A DNA stretch of 64,000 bases, taken from Haliotis asinina (Eukaryota; Mollusca; Gastropoda; Lepetellida; Haliotidae). The first letter of the stretch is position 1, and the number at the start of each line of letters is the position of its first letter. The notes under the pieces are model-generated. The model had not been told where the DNA came from. It was given only the letters and a program-made list of their open reading frames with translations, and ran no database searches. The position numbers and the translations under genes were made by a program. The DNA lies in the NCBI RefSeq assembly GCF_037392515.1, contig NC_090290.1, positions 55,502,753 through 55,566,752 of the forward strand, read 5' to 3'. Of this stretch, positions 23,501 through 36,600 are shown in pieces.

Positions 23501-24830
23501 TACTATTCAAAAAAAGAAACGCATAACCCAGTTTTTTTGTGACAAAATGTTGTATATTCAATCATAAATAACAATGTGAAAAAGGATCTTTCAAGAATGA
23601 TTTTTTACACTGGCTTAGGGGAGTTCCTTGTCTAGAAACAGCGATCAAGAAGATGAGTTTTGGCCTTTACATTATTCGTCGGTGTTAAAGGGAAAGTCAG
23701 CATCTGTTGCACGAATGACAGTTCTCACACGCTGAGTCATGGACTGAATGGGTCTTTGGATAACCGCCTGGGGGATCCTTTGCCACTCCTCCTGCAGACA
23801 TGCAGCTAGTGCTTGCAACGTTTGAGGTTGTTGACGCTGACGGAGACGTTGATCCAGCTCATCCCACAGGTGGGGTTGAGATCAGGTGATCGAGAGGGCC
23901 AAGGGAACACATTCACATTGTTGACTGCAAGAAAATCCCCTGTAACACGTGCAGTATGCGGGCGGGCGTTATCCTGCTGAAAAAATTCACGTTGGACGTT
24001 GGACGGCAGGCAGGAGGTGTGGTTCAAGTATTGTGTCTCTGTAGCGCACTGCTGTCAAATTCCCCTGAACATGGACCAGATCCGTACAATCAGTGTAGGA
24101 TATCGCTGAACACATCATGACGCTTTCCTCGCCAAATCGGTCCACTTGACGTACGCAGTTGGGAGCATAGCGTTCATTGACACGCCTGTAAACTCTGATT
24201 CTCCCGTCCCGTCTTTGCAGCAAGAACCTGGAATCATCGCCGATATCCTCCTCAGTCCTGGTATCCTGGCTGCAGTGCCTTCATCCGTAGATGTGCGATC
24301 ACGTAAGTGAAGGACCCGGATGAAACGATCCTGAGCTGGCGTGGTCTACCTGATCGCCGACGGTCATTCGCTGAACCAGTCGGTTGAAGCGGGTGAAAAG
24401 CCGTGAAATGGTGCTTTGAATAACGTTCAGACGTCTGGCAACAGAAGATTGTGACTCTCCGGCCTGCAGTCTTCCGATGGCGTTGTTTCTGGTTGCAGCA
24501 TCAAGACGTGGCATGTTCTTCCAAAGTCGTCTAAACGAATGTCATTTTCCAAAAGCCTCTGTCGTTTTATAGCCGTTTAGTGCGTGATTTCCATGCTCAA
24601 CATGCACATGCAAAAACGCGCATGTTGCGTTGCGCCGATGTTTTCCTGATTTTTCCAAAAACAGTTCATCAAAGTCAACATTTTTTACAGACGTCCTGTT
24701 CATGGATGTCAAATGCACAATAGATGTACCAGTAACAAATATTGAAGGATAATTTGTCAATATTATGATACGGACAGTACACACTTTCTTTTGAAATAAA
24801 ACATATTGCCAATGCGTTTTTTTAATAGTA
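23501..24830 (-). mobile_element. Tc1-like DNA transposon, complete ends, dead transposase
   Basis: Terminal inverted repeats begin TACTATT on both sides (23501 rightward; complement ending at 24830) with GAAACGCATA inside the 23.5 kb end. TA dinucleotides flank both ends (23499-23500 and 24831-24832). Minus-strand fragments encode the N-terminal helix-turn-helix (MPRLDAATRNNAIGRLQAGE at 24514, then ARRLNVIQSTISRLF), VYRRVNERYAPNC, then QQDNARPHTARVTGDF and WPSRSPDLNP. The frame is lost after SPDLNP, so the last catalytic acid is gone, and the segment before LLQRRDGR is deleted. Related to the element at 59205. Confidence 0.9.
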
Positions 24831-24971
24831 TATGCAAAATCTTTTGTGTTCAATGAATCTTTCGAACGGTAAACAACGTGCTTGCAGTTGCGTATGTTTG
24901 TGGCAGGCGCCACCGAGCACTGGTTTGTGAACGCCTTCTAATTATGCATACAAGAATCATTTCCCATGAAC

Positions 24972-25142
24972 ATGGGGAAGATAAGGTAGCATAATGGTTA
25001 CAACGTCCGCTCGTCACGCTGACGACCCGCTTTCGATTCCCAACAAAGCACAATGAAGCCCTTTTCAGCTGCCAACCACCCCTGTCGTGATATTGCAGGA
25101 ATATTGCAAAAAAACGGCGTAAACCCACATTAACTCATTCAG
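24972..25142 (+). mobile_element. SINE-II, sense copy with head and tail
   Basis: The head GGTAGCATAATGGTTACAAC (A-box-like), then CGCTTTCGATTCCCAACAAA (B-box-like), then TCGTGATATTGCAGGAATAT and AACGGCGTAAACCCACATTA before a degraded ACTC tail. It shows the whole type II order in the plus direction: tRNA-like head, body, shared tail. Confidence 0.85.
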
Positions 25143-25486
25143 GTACCTATGACTATGGCAACAGTTGCAAAGACCTTGAGAGGTATTTGGTAGTTGGTAG
25201 TTTTTGTCTTGGACACCGCTTTTGGGCACAAATCCGAATGAAAGCAAACATTCTGAATATTCTGTGATACTAAAACACCTTTGTCATGGCGAGGCGTTGT
25301 TATGGCTGAAGGCAGCAGCAGCAATCAAGTAATCACTGCATTTATTTTGAAATAGGTCTTTACCACTTTAAAGAAAACAAGTAGCAGTACCGCCGAAGGT
25401 CAGTTAATGGGAAACTAATGACTTTTCAAGATGGGATCTGTCTTCCAAGTCATTAAAGAAGTGGCAGGTTACTGAAGTTACTATGT
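25143..25486. other. Intergenic, no gene seen
   Basis: Nothing recognised. A minus-strand ORF across 25065-25324 overlaps the SINE and has no domain. Confidence 0.45.

Positions 25487-25559
<73 letters not shown>
25487..25559. repeat. (TAG)n microsatellite
   Basis: About 24 uninterrupted TAG triplets. Confidence 0.97.
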
Positions 25560-26095
25560 CAGTGCGATAATATATGGTTCCCTCTCTTTTTTTCAGGTTT
25601 CATTATGAAATTTATTTAAGGGGCAAAAATAAATTAGGCTCATAGACTGGACACTAGACATAACATCTTCATCAGTTGATCTGACAGCAAGACAGATGGC
25701 GTGGTTACGTAACCATCCTTCGATCAACAACTAATCTTTCTTCTATGTGATACTTACTATATTCTTGAAGCTGACACACCTTCACGTGAGCATACTCAGA
25801 ATATTGTTCAAGGGACCATACTCTTTCACTCACTGTCATATTATGCTTGAAGGAGCAACAGTGGATGTTGAAATGCTTTATTGCAAAGGTCTGTAGATCT
25901 GATATTTCAGAGAAAATTCTCCCAGATCAATACGCACCACAGTTCAGAAGCGAACATGCCAACATCAGCTTGGAAATTTAGAGTACATATGATGCATGTC
26001 CTAATCAATAATCTACACGGAAATATACAGATCATGGGTACAGAAAGGGTACGTCCTTAGTGAAAGATGCAGCATGGTATGGTACTGACAAACCA
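25560..26095. other. Intergenic, no gene seen
   Basis: Unique AT-rich DNA with no supported feature. Confidence 0.5.
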
Positions 26096-26099
26096 TCAA

Positions 26100-26202
26100 G
26101 CATAACAGGACGTGTCAGGATTCGAACCTATGTTCCTGAGCTGCCTACGACTGCACCCGGGATCTGAACATACTTTAACACCGTGGCTCCGAGTGCAAGT
26201 GC
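26100..26202 (-). mobile_element. tRNA-like SINE head, unclassified
   Basis: On the minus strand, ATAGGTTCGAATCCTGACAC (26126 down to 26107) is a good B box with a weak T-stem. The 5' part (GGAGCCACGGTGTTAAAG) does not pair with the 3' side as an acceptor stem, so this is not an intact tRNA. It is probably a SINE head of another family. Confidence 0.35.
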
Positions 26203-26244
26203 CGCACATACAGGTTGTATTGCAGCAGAATGCGTACGTAATGG

Positions 26245-26396
26245 GTTCAGTTCTACAACAGTTTATCAGTATTCCAGCAATATCACGATGAAGATACCAG
26301 AAATGGGTTTCACATATTGTACCCATGTGGGGAATCGAACCAGGGTCTTAAACATAACGAGCAAACGTTTTAACGACTAGGCTACCTATCCGCCTC
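26245..26396 (-). mobile_element. SINE-II copy, well preserved
   Basis: Complement shows the head GCGGATAGGTAGCCTAGTCG, B box GGTTCGATTCCCCACATGGG, then CCCATTTCTGGTATCTTCAT and ATATTGCTGGAATACTG. The 3' ACTC tail is not retained. Confidence 0.85.
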
Positions 26397-27345
26397 GAAG
26401 GAGGATAGAGGTATTTAAGGAGTTGCACAAGCATGTTGTCGAAGTCGCGGCAGCAGATAAAGAAAGGCGTAAGTGCGTAAGTATTCACTAATGGAAAACA
26501 TAGATCCACGTATTAAATCCATGAATGGTGCCCACATCATCATGGTAATTGACATCGCACTGCATAATGAGTGAGTGAGTGAGTGAGTTAAATATATAGT
26601 CACATGAGCAATACTTCAACCATGAAGTGACTTTATAAGTTGTTCACTGGTCACGAGGGGTCCATGGGGTCCAAGATAAAACACCCATCGACGAAGGACA
26701 GTGAAATAACTAAATTATCGTAGAAATACATTTACGAATAGTAATTAAATGTAAAATATTATAAATGACGATACGATATAAACAGAGGTTATAGCATGCC
26801 AAGAACTGAAAGGAAGATCACCCTATTGGAGACCATGGGGACTTAGTTTAATGACCATGCAGACCTCCTCTGAGTGTAATTCAAGTGAATCGAAAACGCT
26901 AACAAAAGAAGATATTTTGTACGAGTTAATAGGAAACCTTTACACCTGCATGCACCAGTGTCAACCGTTGTTTGGAAAGCATTATAACAAAACAAATTAT
27001 TGAAACATAACATTGCAGCTATCAATAAGCAATTGTAAGAGTCTGTATTTGAATGCTTTCATAATTGAGACATTAGCTTGGATGCTGACAGGATTGTTCA
27101 TCAGTAACTTCCTTAGAAAAAGGCGGATATGGAGGAACAAGGTCGATGTGTGCCTACTGAAAGACAAGTGTATATGACACACACGGGATCGATACGTCTC
27201 CGTGGCAAGACTTCAAGCTCCCTGGCAACTCTGAACCAGCATATCATTTGAAAGTTATTAACCGCCTCTCTTAGTGGATGGGATTGTCTGCAGCTATGTG
27301 AACCATCTTTCAAACACCTTCGCCGTTGAGTCTGTTTGACAGCAC
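26397..27345. other. Upstream region of the PAN-fibrinogen gene
   Basis: A short (GAGT)n run at 26569-26589 is a stranded SINE tail. No clear TATA box or transcription start can be chosen by eye. Non-coding 5' exons could lie here. Confidence 0.4.
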
Positions 27346-27366
27346 ATGGAGAGCAAACTATCATAA
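27346..27366 (+). other. Short upstream ORF before the PAN-fibrinogen start
   Basis: ATG GAG AGC AAA CTA TCA TAA ends 7 bp before the main ATG at 27374. If the transcript starts upstream of it, initiation at the main ATG would need leaky scanning or reinitiation. This is seen directly but is only relevant if the 5' UTR covers it. Confidence 0.4.
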
Positions 27367-27373
27367 GTTCGAA

Positions 27374-27692
27374 ATGGAATCAGGCTACATATATTTTCAG
27401 TATATTTTACTTGTTCTTCTACATCTGCGAAATTGCATTGGTTGCGATGACATCACATTCATGTACCCAGTGGAGACGTTGAGCGGTAGTCTTGTAACGG
27501 ACTCCGCACTGTGGACAAAAGGTAATACCGGTTCTCTCGTCGGCTGTACCAGCGACTGTAAACGTGACCACAGATGTGTCTCCGTGTTCTACAACAGTGG
27601 CACTGACACTTGTACTGCACATGCAGTCCAGATTTTCCCTACAGATCCGCGGACAACTGACGCTGGGTCTGTCTACTATACTTTACCCATAG
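27374..27692 (+). CDS. Exon 1: signal peptide and PAN/apple-like domain
   Basis: The chosen start is the first in-frame ATG; the open frame upstream has no [11 protein letters not shown] forms the signal core. The PAN-like part includes [20 protein letters not shown] and ends with SVYYTLPI. The donor is ATAG^GTAGGC, leaving one base (phase 1). The frame stays open into the intron to 27802, but a phase-1 donor here fits the next exon exactly. Confidence 0.82.
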
Positions 27693-30600
27693 GTAGGCTA
27701 CAAGTTCCATGTTGGTTCGTGGGTTTTGGTTATAAGGATAATAATTTCTTAAAGTGGCATGTAGAAGCATGTATGATGAACAGGAACGATTATTATGGAT
27801 AGCCAATTTCTTTACTGCAATGGATGTGGCATTTCCATGTAAATGCTAACATCGTTATCAAGCAAATTGCATCAACAGCAATAAAGACGTCGTCTACCCA
27901 AAAGAATCGTTCCCGTTTTTAAGGAGTTTGTTTTTGTACTTTTATCAAGTTTATTTGTTGTTGACTCATTTCCTTGAGACACGCAAATGTGGACATCAGT
28001 TATCATACAATCTAATTTGAAATGTCCAGGGATTTCACCACATTCGACTTTTCCAAAGCAGGTTCCATAGGACAAGAAACGTTTAAGTGTTTAATTATAA
28101 TCTCTACATTTTTTACGTACGCAGTTAAATAAAAGCCTCTATCAGTAACGTAAATGTAACTTAAAGTCAACCGATAATGATTTTCATGAGATTGCCAAGC
28201 ACGATTGACAAGAACAATTGTTTATAATATCAGATACAAGTTTGAAATTAAAATGGTTGTGTAGGATTTAGTTTGCAAACGTATTGTTCCGTGTCGTGTA
28301 AATTTAGAACCCTGCTTTAGTAAATAAGAACATTTATGCGACCATAAATGTATATTTTTGTCTTTGTGAAAGAAACGCAAGGTTTAAAAGACATGTAGTT
28401 GCCTTACGTTAAGAAGGATCTTATGCACTATAAAATCAGGCACTGCCAATGTTTAAGGAAGTGTACCATATGCTTTGTCACGCAGTCTAAACCCTCCAGA
28501 GCGGTAAGGCACTATTGTGGTCAAAGTGTTCATTCATTTTGCCTAAGGTTCTAGTTGGACTCCCCGAATGGGTACCACGTGTGAAGCTCATTTCTGGTGT
28601 CCTCCACTGTGACATTGCTGAAACATTGCAACAAACGGAGTTAAACCAAACTCACTCACTAAAGCGTCCACTATGGCACAAAGCACAAACAGCCAAGGCT
28701 AACAGGCGCCGCATGTGTGTTTGTGTACAAAGCTACATTGCGATATAAGACTGCGAAGAGGCAGACAGATATAGACAGACCGAATGATGACACAATTCTA
28801 GTATTCCAAGTGCGTGTGTGTGCGCTTGTGTGTGTGTGTGTGAACACAACAATCAGCCTTTATGTGTACACAGTCTCTGATTCTTCAGCATTCGAACCTT
28901 CACGATCAGCCTCATTTTTACCAAAAGTCAAAACACACACCCAAGGGAAGAGTGCCTAGAGGGAGGCAACTCTAAAGAGCTACCTTTAAAGGCGTGTCTC
29001 CAAAATACTGTTCACGTGACACGAAATGTGACCCATAATAACTATCACTCAAAACTCTAAACATTGTGACACAATAATAACTATCACTCAAAACTCTAAA
29101 CATTGTGACCCAATAATAACTATCACTCAAAACTCTAAACGTTATGACCCAATAATAACTATCACTCAAAACTCTAAACGTTGTGACCCAATAATAACTA
29201 TTACTCAAAACTCTAAACGTTGTGACCCAGTAATAACTTTCACTCAAAACTCTGAACGTTGTGACCCAGTAATAACTATCACTCAAAACTCTAAACGTTG
29301 TGACCCAGTAATAACTATCACTCAAAACTCTAAACATTGTGACACAATAATAACTATCACTCAAAACTCTAAACATTGTGACACAATAATAACTATCACT
29401 CAAAACTCTAAACATTGTGACACAATAATAACTATCACTCAAAACTCTAAACGTTATGACCCAATAATAACTATCACTCAAAACTCTAAACATTGTGACA
29501 CAATAATAACTATCACTCAAAACTCTAAACGTTGTGACCCAATAATAACTATCACTCAAAACTCTAAACGTTGTGACCCAGTAATAACTATCACTCAAAA
29601 CTCTAAACATTGTGACACAATAATAACTATCACTCAAAACTCTAAACATTGTGACACAATAATAACTATCACTCAAAACTCTAAACATTGTGACACAATA
29701 ATAACTATCACTCAAAACTCTAAACGTTATGACCCAATAATAACTATCACTCAAAACTCTAAACGTTGTGACCCAATAATAACTATTACTCAAAACTCTA
29801 AACGTTGTGACCCAGTAATAACTTTCACTCAAAACTCTAAACGTTGTGACCCAGTAATAACTATCACTCAAAACTCTAAACGTTGTGACCCAGTAATAAC
29901 TATCACTCAAAACTCTAAACGTTGTGACCCAATAATAACTATCACTCAAAACTCTAAACATTGTGACACAATAATAACTATCACTCAAAACTCTAAACAT
30001 TGTGACCCAATAATAACTATCACTCAAAACTCTAAACATTGTGACACAATAATAACTATCACTCAAAACTCTAAACGTTGTGACCCAATAATAACTATCA
30101 CTCAAAACTCTAAACATTGTGACACAATAATAACTATCACTCAAAACTCTAAACATTGTGACACAATAATAACTATCACTCAAAACTCTAAACATTGTGA
30201 CCCAATAATAACTATCACTCAAAACTCTAAACATTGTGACCCAATAATAACTATCACTCAAAACTCTAAACGTTGTGACCCAGTAATAACTATCACTCAA
30301 AACTCTAAACATTGTGACACAATAATAACTATCACTCAAAACTCTAAACATTGTGACACAATAATAACTATCACTCAAAACTCTAAACATTGTGACACAA
30401 TAATAACTATCACTCAAAACTCTAAACGTTATGACCCAATAATAACTATCACTCAAAACTCTAAACGTTGTGACCCAATAATAACTATTACTCAAAACTC
30501 TAAACGTTGTGACCCAGTAATAACTTTCACTCAAAACTCTAAACGTTGTGACCCAGTAATAACTATCACTCAAAACTCTAAACGTTGTGACCCAGTAATA

Positions 30601-33600
30601 ACTATCACTCAAAACTCTAAACGTTGTGACCCAATAATAACTATCACTCAAAACTCTAAACATTGTGACACAATAATAACTATCACTCAAAACTCTAAAC
30701 GTTATGACCCAATAATAACTATCACTCAAAACCCTTAACATTGTGACACAATAATAACTATCACTCAAAACTCTAAACGTTGTGACCCAGTAATAACTAT
30801 CACTCAAAACTCTAAACGTTGTGACCCAGTAATAACTATCACTCAAAACTCTAAACATTGTGACACAATAATAACTATCACTCAAAACTCTAAACATTGT
30901 GACACAATAATAACTATCACTCAAAACTGTAAGCATTGTGACACAATAATAACTATCACTCAAAACTCTAAACGTTATGACCCAATAATAACTATCACTC
31001 AAAACTCTAAACGTTGTGACCCAATAATAACTATTACTCAAAACTCTAAACGTTGTGACCCAGTAATAACTTTCACTCAAAACTCTAAACGTTGTGACCC
31101 AGTAATAACTATCACTCAAAACTCTAAACGTTGTGACCCAGTAATAACTATCACTCAAAACTCTAAACGTTGTGACCCAATAATAACTATCACTCAAAAC
31201 TCTAAACATTGTGACACAATAATAACTATCACTCAAAACTCTAAACATTGTGACCCAATAATAACTATCACTCAAAACTCTAAACATTGTGACACAATAA
31301 TAACTATCACTCAAAACTCTAAACATTGTGACCCAATAATAACTATCACTCAAAACTCTAAACATTGTGACACAATAATAACTATCACTCAAAACTCTAA
31401 ACGTTGTGACCCAATAATAACTATCACTCAAAACTCTAAACATTGTGACACAATAATAACTATCACTCAAAACTCTAAACGTTGTGACCCAATAATAACT
31501 ATCACTCAAAACTCTAAACGTTGTGACCCAGTAATAACTATCACTCAAAACTGTAAACATTGTGACACAATAATAACTATCACTCAAAACTCTAAACATT
31601 GTGACACAATAATAACTATCACTCAAAACTTTAAACATTGTGACCCAATAATAACTATCACGTAATCAACAATAATACGAATTACAGAAAACACAGTTTC
31701 ATGGATATCACAGTCTGAGATTTATTCCTAACATGCAACTAAGAATGATATACTATGTAGGACATTACAACATGGGCTATAGATCGCCAACAAGTGAAGG
31801 CAGCGATCATGGAGATGTACAATGCCTTTGCAAATCGGGTTGAGAGAGATCACACTTCATTGTCGATACATTCAAGGAATATTTTGCCTACAGGGGACCA
31901 TTTCTTTCACAAGCTCTAAATATTGTTAGTACCTGTCGCGTTTCCCTTTAAACTGTCATTATCACTGAATTGTTGTGATGTCTTTGTAATCAGTCAGCAG
32001 TATTTTGCTTTGATTCCTTAAATGTTATCAATTCTACTCAATAATTTATTACTAACTGTACAGAAATACCGTTTCCTCACCCGTGGTCGGCAGTCCCATA
32101 TTATTTACGTATTTACATTTTCAAACCATCAGCATTTTGTCTGCAAGAAACTGTCCTCAAATGCACAGATAAATTTGACCTAAACTTCCCCTCCAGGGGA
32201 AACAGCTACTGAAGGTTCATTTGGTTAGGCATAGTTCCTAGTCCCTAGTCATAGTTCCCCTCAACATCCCTCTCCAGACTGTTGCAGTTCAAATGACAAT
32301 GAATGTTGTTTTCACATTATTTTCTTTGTGCTTTCCATCGTCGAATTGCCTTCAACAGGCTGATCTGCAGGCCAACTCCCTAAACCCTGTACCATCGTGG
32401 AAGATGGTCATAGGGTAGTAATTACAGCAATAAAAAAGGGGTTTTTTTTCTTCATCAACTGTTTTTGCATGTACAATTATGGTTCTCATACATATCTACA
32501 TCCACGAACTGGAACTTCTCTTGTCTGGATTATCCATTGTGGACTCTGATTTATTGAGGGAATTTGAATGGCCAGTTTATGATGACCGTTGGGGATATGA
32601 CCTTTTCCCACAACAGTGAAATTTGTGACACCTTCTCATTTTCTTTGGAACTTGTCAAAATTATATTTCAAAAACAAATTAACGTACGCCAGTGTCGAGG
32701 GTATGGTGCATGATCCAGAAGTTCAAAGGTTAGGATTCAAAATCTAGTATTCACCTTGTTAAAGATGGGTTACAGTTACTCACTAATACATCAGATATTG
32801 CTAATAAACTTGGTAAAACCTTCTTACTCATCTAATTATGTACCTGACTTCCAAAAATATCTTAAACAGCACGATAAGAAATCAATCATTTTTTATATCA
32901 GATAATGTGGAAAATTACAACGAAACCTTTTGAACTTCATACTGCTCATGACCAGACTGCAGGATCTGATGGTATACATTATCAACTCCTCAAGCAATTA
33001 CAGGAATCAAGTTTCGAATTACTTTTGCATATTTTGGATGACATTTGGACATCTGAAAATTGTTCTTCCTCGTGGCGCGATGTCATAGTTGTTCCCATCC
33101 CTAAACCTGGAGGCGATCATATTAATCCATCGAAATATAGACCAAAGTCACTAACTAGCTAGTTTGCAAGACCATGGAACACATGATAAACAACTGACTT
33201 GTTTGGTAATTGGAAATCAATGAAACAATAACAGATATATACAATGTGGTTTCCGTAAAAATAGAAGTATGTCGATCATTTAGTGCGGTAGAATGTTTTG
33301 TCAAAAACGCCCAAATTAATAGAAAACATGCAGTGTCGATCTTTTTCCATCTAGAAAAAACAAACGACACGACATGAAAACATGGGATGCTCTTGACTTT
33401 GCAGTACGAAAGCGTTTGCCTCAATTTATAACCATCTCTTCAAATGACAGGCAATTTTAAGACCGAGTGGTTTCAACCCTGTCTGACCATTACAGTCAGG
33501 ATCAGGGTGTTCCACAAGGTTGTATTTTGTCTTAAACAATGTTTAGTCTGGATTACTATTTGTAGATGATTTTAAAATGTTGCGGTAAACATGTGCAAAA

Positions 33601-36600
33601 TGTTGAACGGTAACTACAGTTGTGTTTAAGCAAAATTGATAAGCAGTGTCCCGAAAACGGCTTTAAATTTTCTAAATCCAAAGCCAGTTGTATACATTTC
33701 TGCCGTAAATACCAACCGCATAACAGCATACCCATCAAAGCAGTTAAGGAGGCCATGTTCTTTCCTCTGATTTTTTATTCCTCGGCATATTCACTATCTA
33801 CAAGTAAATTCCTGAAAATCGATTTGTTAAAGATTGTTTCTAGCTCAAAGTGGAGAAAGGATCAAGCTACCCTCCTACACATATACAGATCACTGGTTAA
33901 GTTATATTACGGCTATATTGTATATGGTGGGCATGCAAAAGCAATGAAAATCTTCTGTCCACCACCAAAGTCTAAATTTTGTCTTGGATCACTGAGACCT
34001 TCTCCTGTTCAGTCGTTTCGTCGAAGCCGCTAAACCTTCTTTTAACCAATACCGTTTCAAATTGTCCTGCGGCGTATAACAAAACTATATTCCAACAACT
34101 CTAATCCTGCCTTTAACTGTATTTACAATCTTCTTTATGGGGATCTGTAGAACAAAATGTCTTCTCTTGTTCCGTCTCTGGGAATAAGAGTCAAACCTTT
34201 TCTTTCTTCTGCTTGCACTGAGCTACAGAATATATCTCTATCCCGTCTTCTTTCTGCTCCTTAGCAATTAGTGAGACCAGAAGTTGACCTAACAATGCCA
34301 AAGTTTAAAAACACCACAACAAATGAATTGCAAGACGAGCAAGACTATAATCAATTAAAACGTAAACATTGTAACATATATAATCTTATTTATAGACGGG
34401 TACAGATATGGTGGCGCTGTTGCTTGTCCCACTCTCAACTGATCCAGAACAATACCTTCACATTTACCAAGTAATAGCTCAATTTTTACAGTAGAAGCCC
34501 ACGCAATATTAACAGCCTTAAGATGTACTAAAACGCCCTAAATGCAAACAATATATATTATATTTTCAGAACCGTTTTCGTGCCTTCAGGCAATTACAAC
34601 TGTTTTCTTGTAAACATGCACTTTTAATTAAAATTATTGAATTGTATAATGATGTTGCAACTGTCAATACGACATCGTCTCACAGTGACCGGATCTTCCT
34701 GCCGTGGCAGCACTCAACAAATCTCTAACACCACATCTTTTTCCATAGTTTGATTGTGATTATCACCATATCCGTGGTCTGATGCAGAAAAATTGCATGA
34801 AATAAAACACTATATTTGTTACACGTACAGTCAAGATTGGAGGGGGTTATCATGCGACGATCGTAATAGCTCTACGCGTTATACTCACAAACACTCGTTA
34901 AAAGGTGAAGATCGTCCGTTTTTTATTCTTTGCGATGAGAGAGCCATGACCGATCATGTCCTGTTTGACAGTGTCGACTTCTCCATCACCAGGGATAAAT
35001 GTTTCAATGTGAAAATAGTTACGTTCTTTTTATCACTATTAATTTTCATTTCATTAATGTTTCTTAAAAGAAATTGATTTAATTGATGGATTCTGATTAA
35101 TACTTTCTGTAGTATGGTTATGTACCTTCAGTTGTTGGGGGTAGATAGCGCAGTTTTAGACTATATTCTCCAGGAATAATATTCCACTTCTAAGTTTTTA
35201 TGGTAGCTAGTTGTAAATAGTTTGTGATAATCTAGTAATTTTACTGTCCTTCGTTGACAAGGTTATATATACCAAATGTGCGTGTTATCAGACAGATAGT
35301 TAAATGATTTTATAGTGAGCTCTGTCACTAGTTCATGGTATCTGTGTGTGGTTGTTCGTCTCAATTAAATTCAGTTGTGTGAGCCCGTGGGGATATGCCA
35401 GTGGTTCAAACTATTGAAACTATCTTGCATCTTCCTCAAACTGGTTTTGTCAACAGGTGCAGTGTCTCTCGGCCTCTCGGGTACATGAATACACTGCACA
35501 GTGGGTGACAACACTTTCAACATTAAATACGTATAGAAATGGCAAACATACTTTAGTGCTTTCAAAACGTTGTGTTTGATTCAAATATGCTGAAACGATA
35601 GCTATATTAGTCCTACAATTGCCTCAGATGACAGACTTGACAATGACGAGTATGATATGTCCATTTAGGTCATTCTACTGTGTACCATTTGATGGCAACA
35701 GCAGTGTATGTCAACCCGTTATGCACGGTGGCTATATGTCTCTCTTCCCGTGGCATAATTCTCGTACTTGTGTATATATATCATTTGTGTTTTAAATGAT
35801 TTATGTTTCCACAATTTTACACACTCTTCATCAGGTTTGTTTTTGTTTTTGTTTTGTCATTTCTCAAAAGCTTTGTCGCAAAGCAGAATTCTATTTCAAT
35901 CTCTCTATTTGGAATCTAAATCACTGTTGTTAATTTATTTCGAAAATAGGACTGTTTAACTATTCTGAAACACATGCAATTATGTATGCATTTGAAAAAA
36001 AAACAAATTCTCGTAACTGGAATAAAGTTATGTTGTTAAGTTTTCTCGTAAACCAACACCTTCAAACACATCTTTGATAGTTTGATTAAGTCGAATTCCG
36101 TTGAATTTTGATCAGTCAACAATGACGATCCGTCGAATCACCACCGGTACGCGACCGTTAGTTGTACTGTGATTCATAACGGTAGGACGATAACATTTCT
36201 GTTGGCGGTTAGTGTATGCCTTATCAAGACCCACTGATCTAACAGACCCCTAATTAGTTCTTGAACCATCTGATAAAAGGTGCTTGTTTTTAAACAGTTT
36301 TGGACCTTGTTACAATTGTTCCAGGAGTTCTCACTGTAATCACATATTGGTAATATAGAGTTATACAAAGTATGTTGACTGTTTGTATTCAAAAGATATT
36401 TGAAACACCATACGTTATATATCATTCAGCTTACTGTGGGTATAATATCATCATTATTGCAACTTATCATCGCTTTACAAGGTTCGTCCCATATATATCA
36501 CGGCGGGGTGCACCTGCAGTGGACTTCACTCTTTGTATTCACGTGTGGAACCGAACTCGTTAACAAAATGAGCGAGCACTTTAACCACAACACCATCCTA

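Noticed and set aside
27693..27802. Single-exon reading of the PAN protein to the stop after 27802
   Set aside because: The extension past the donor ([12 protein letters not shown] and on) does not continue the PAN pattern, whereas splicing at 27692 gives exact phase with the fibrinogen exons. It could still be a minor intron-retained form.
28972..31638. 888-codon minus-strand ORF of a 13-residue repeat ([13 protein letters not shown])
   Set aside because: It is the frame-neutral translation of the 39-bp minisatellite, has no signal peptide or unique domain, and lies antisense in an intron. Its end (GDTPLKVAL) is unremarkable.
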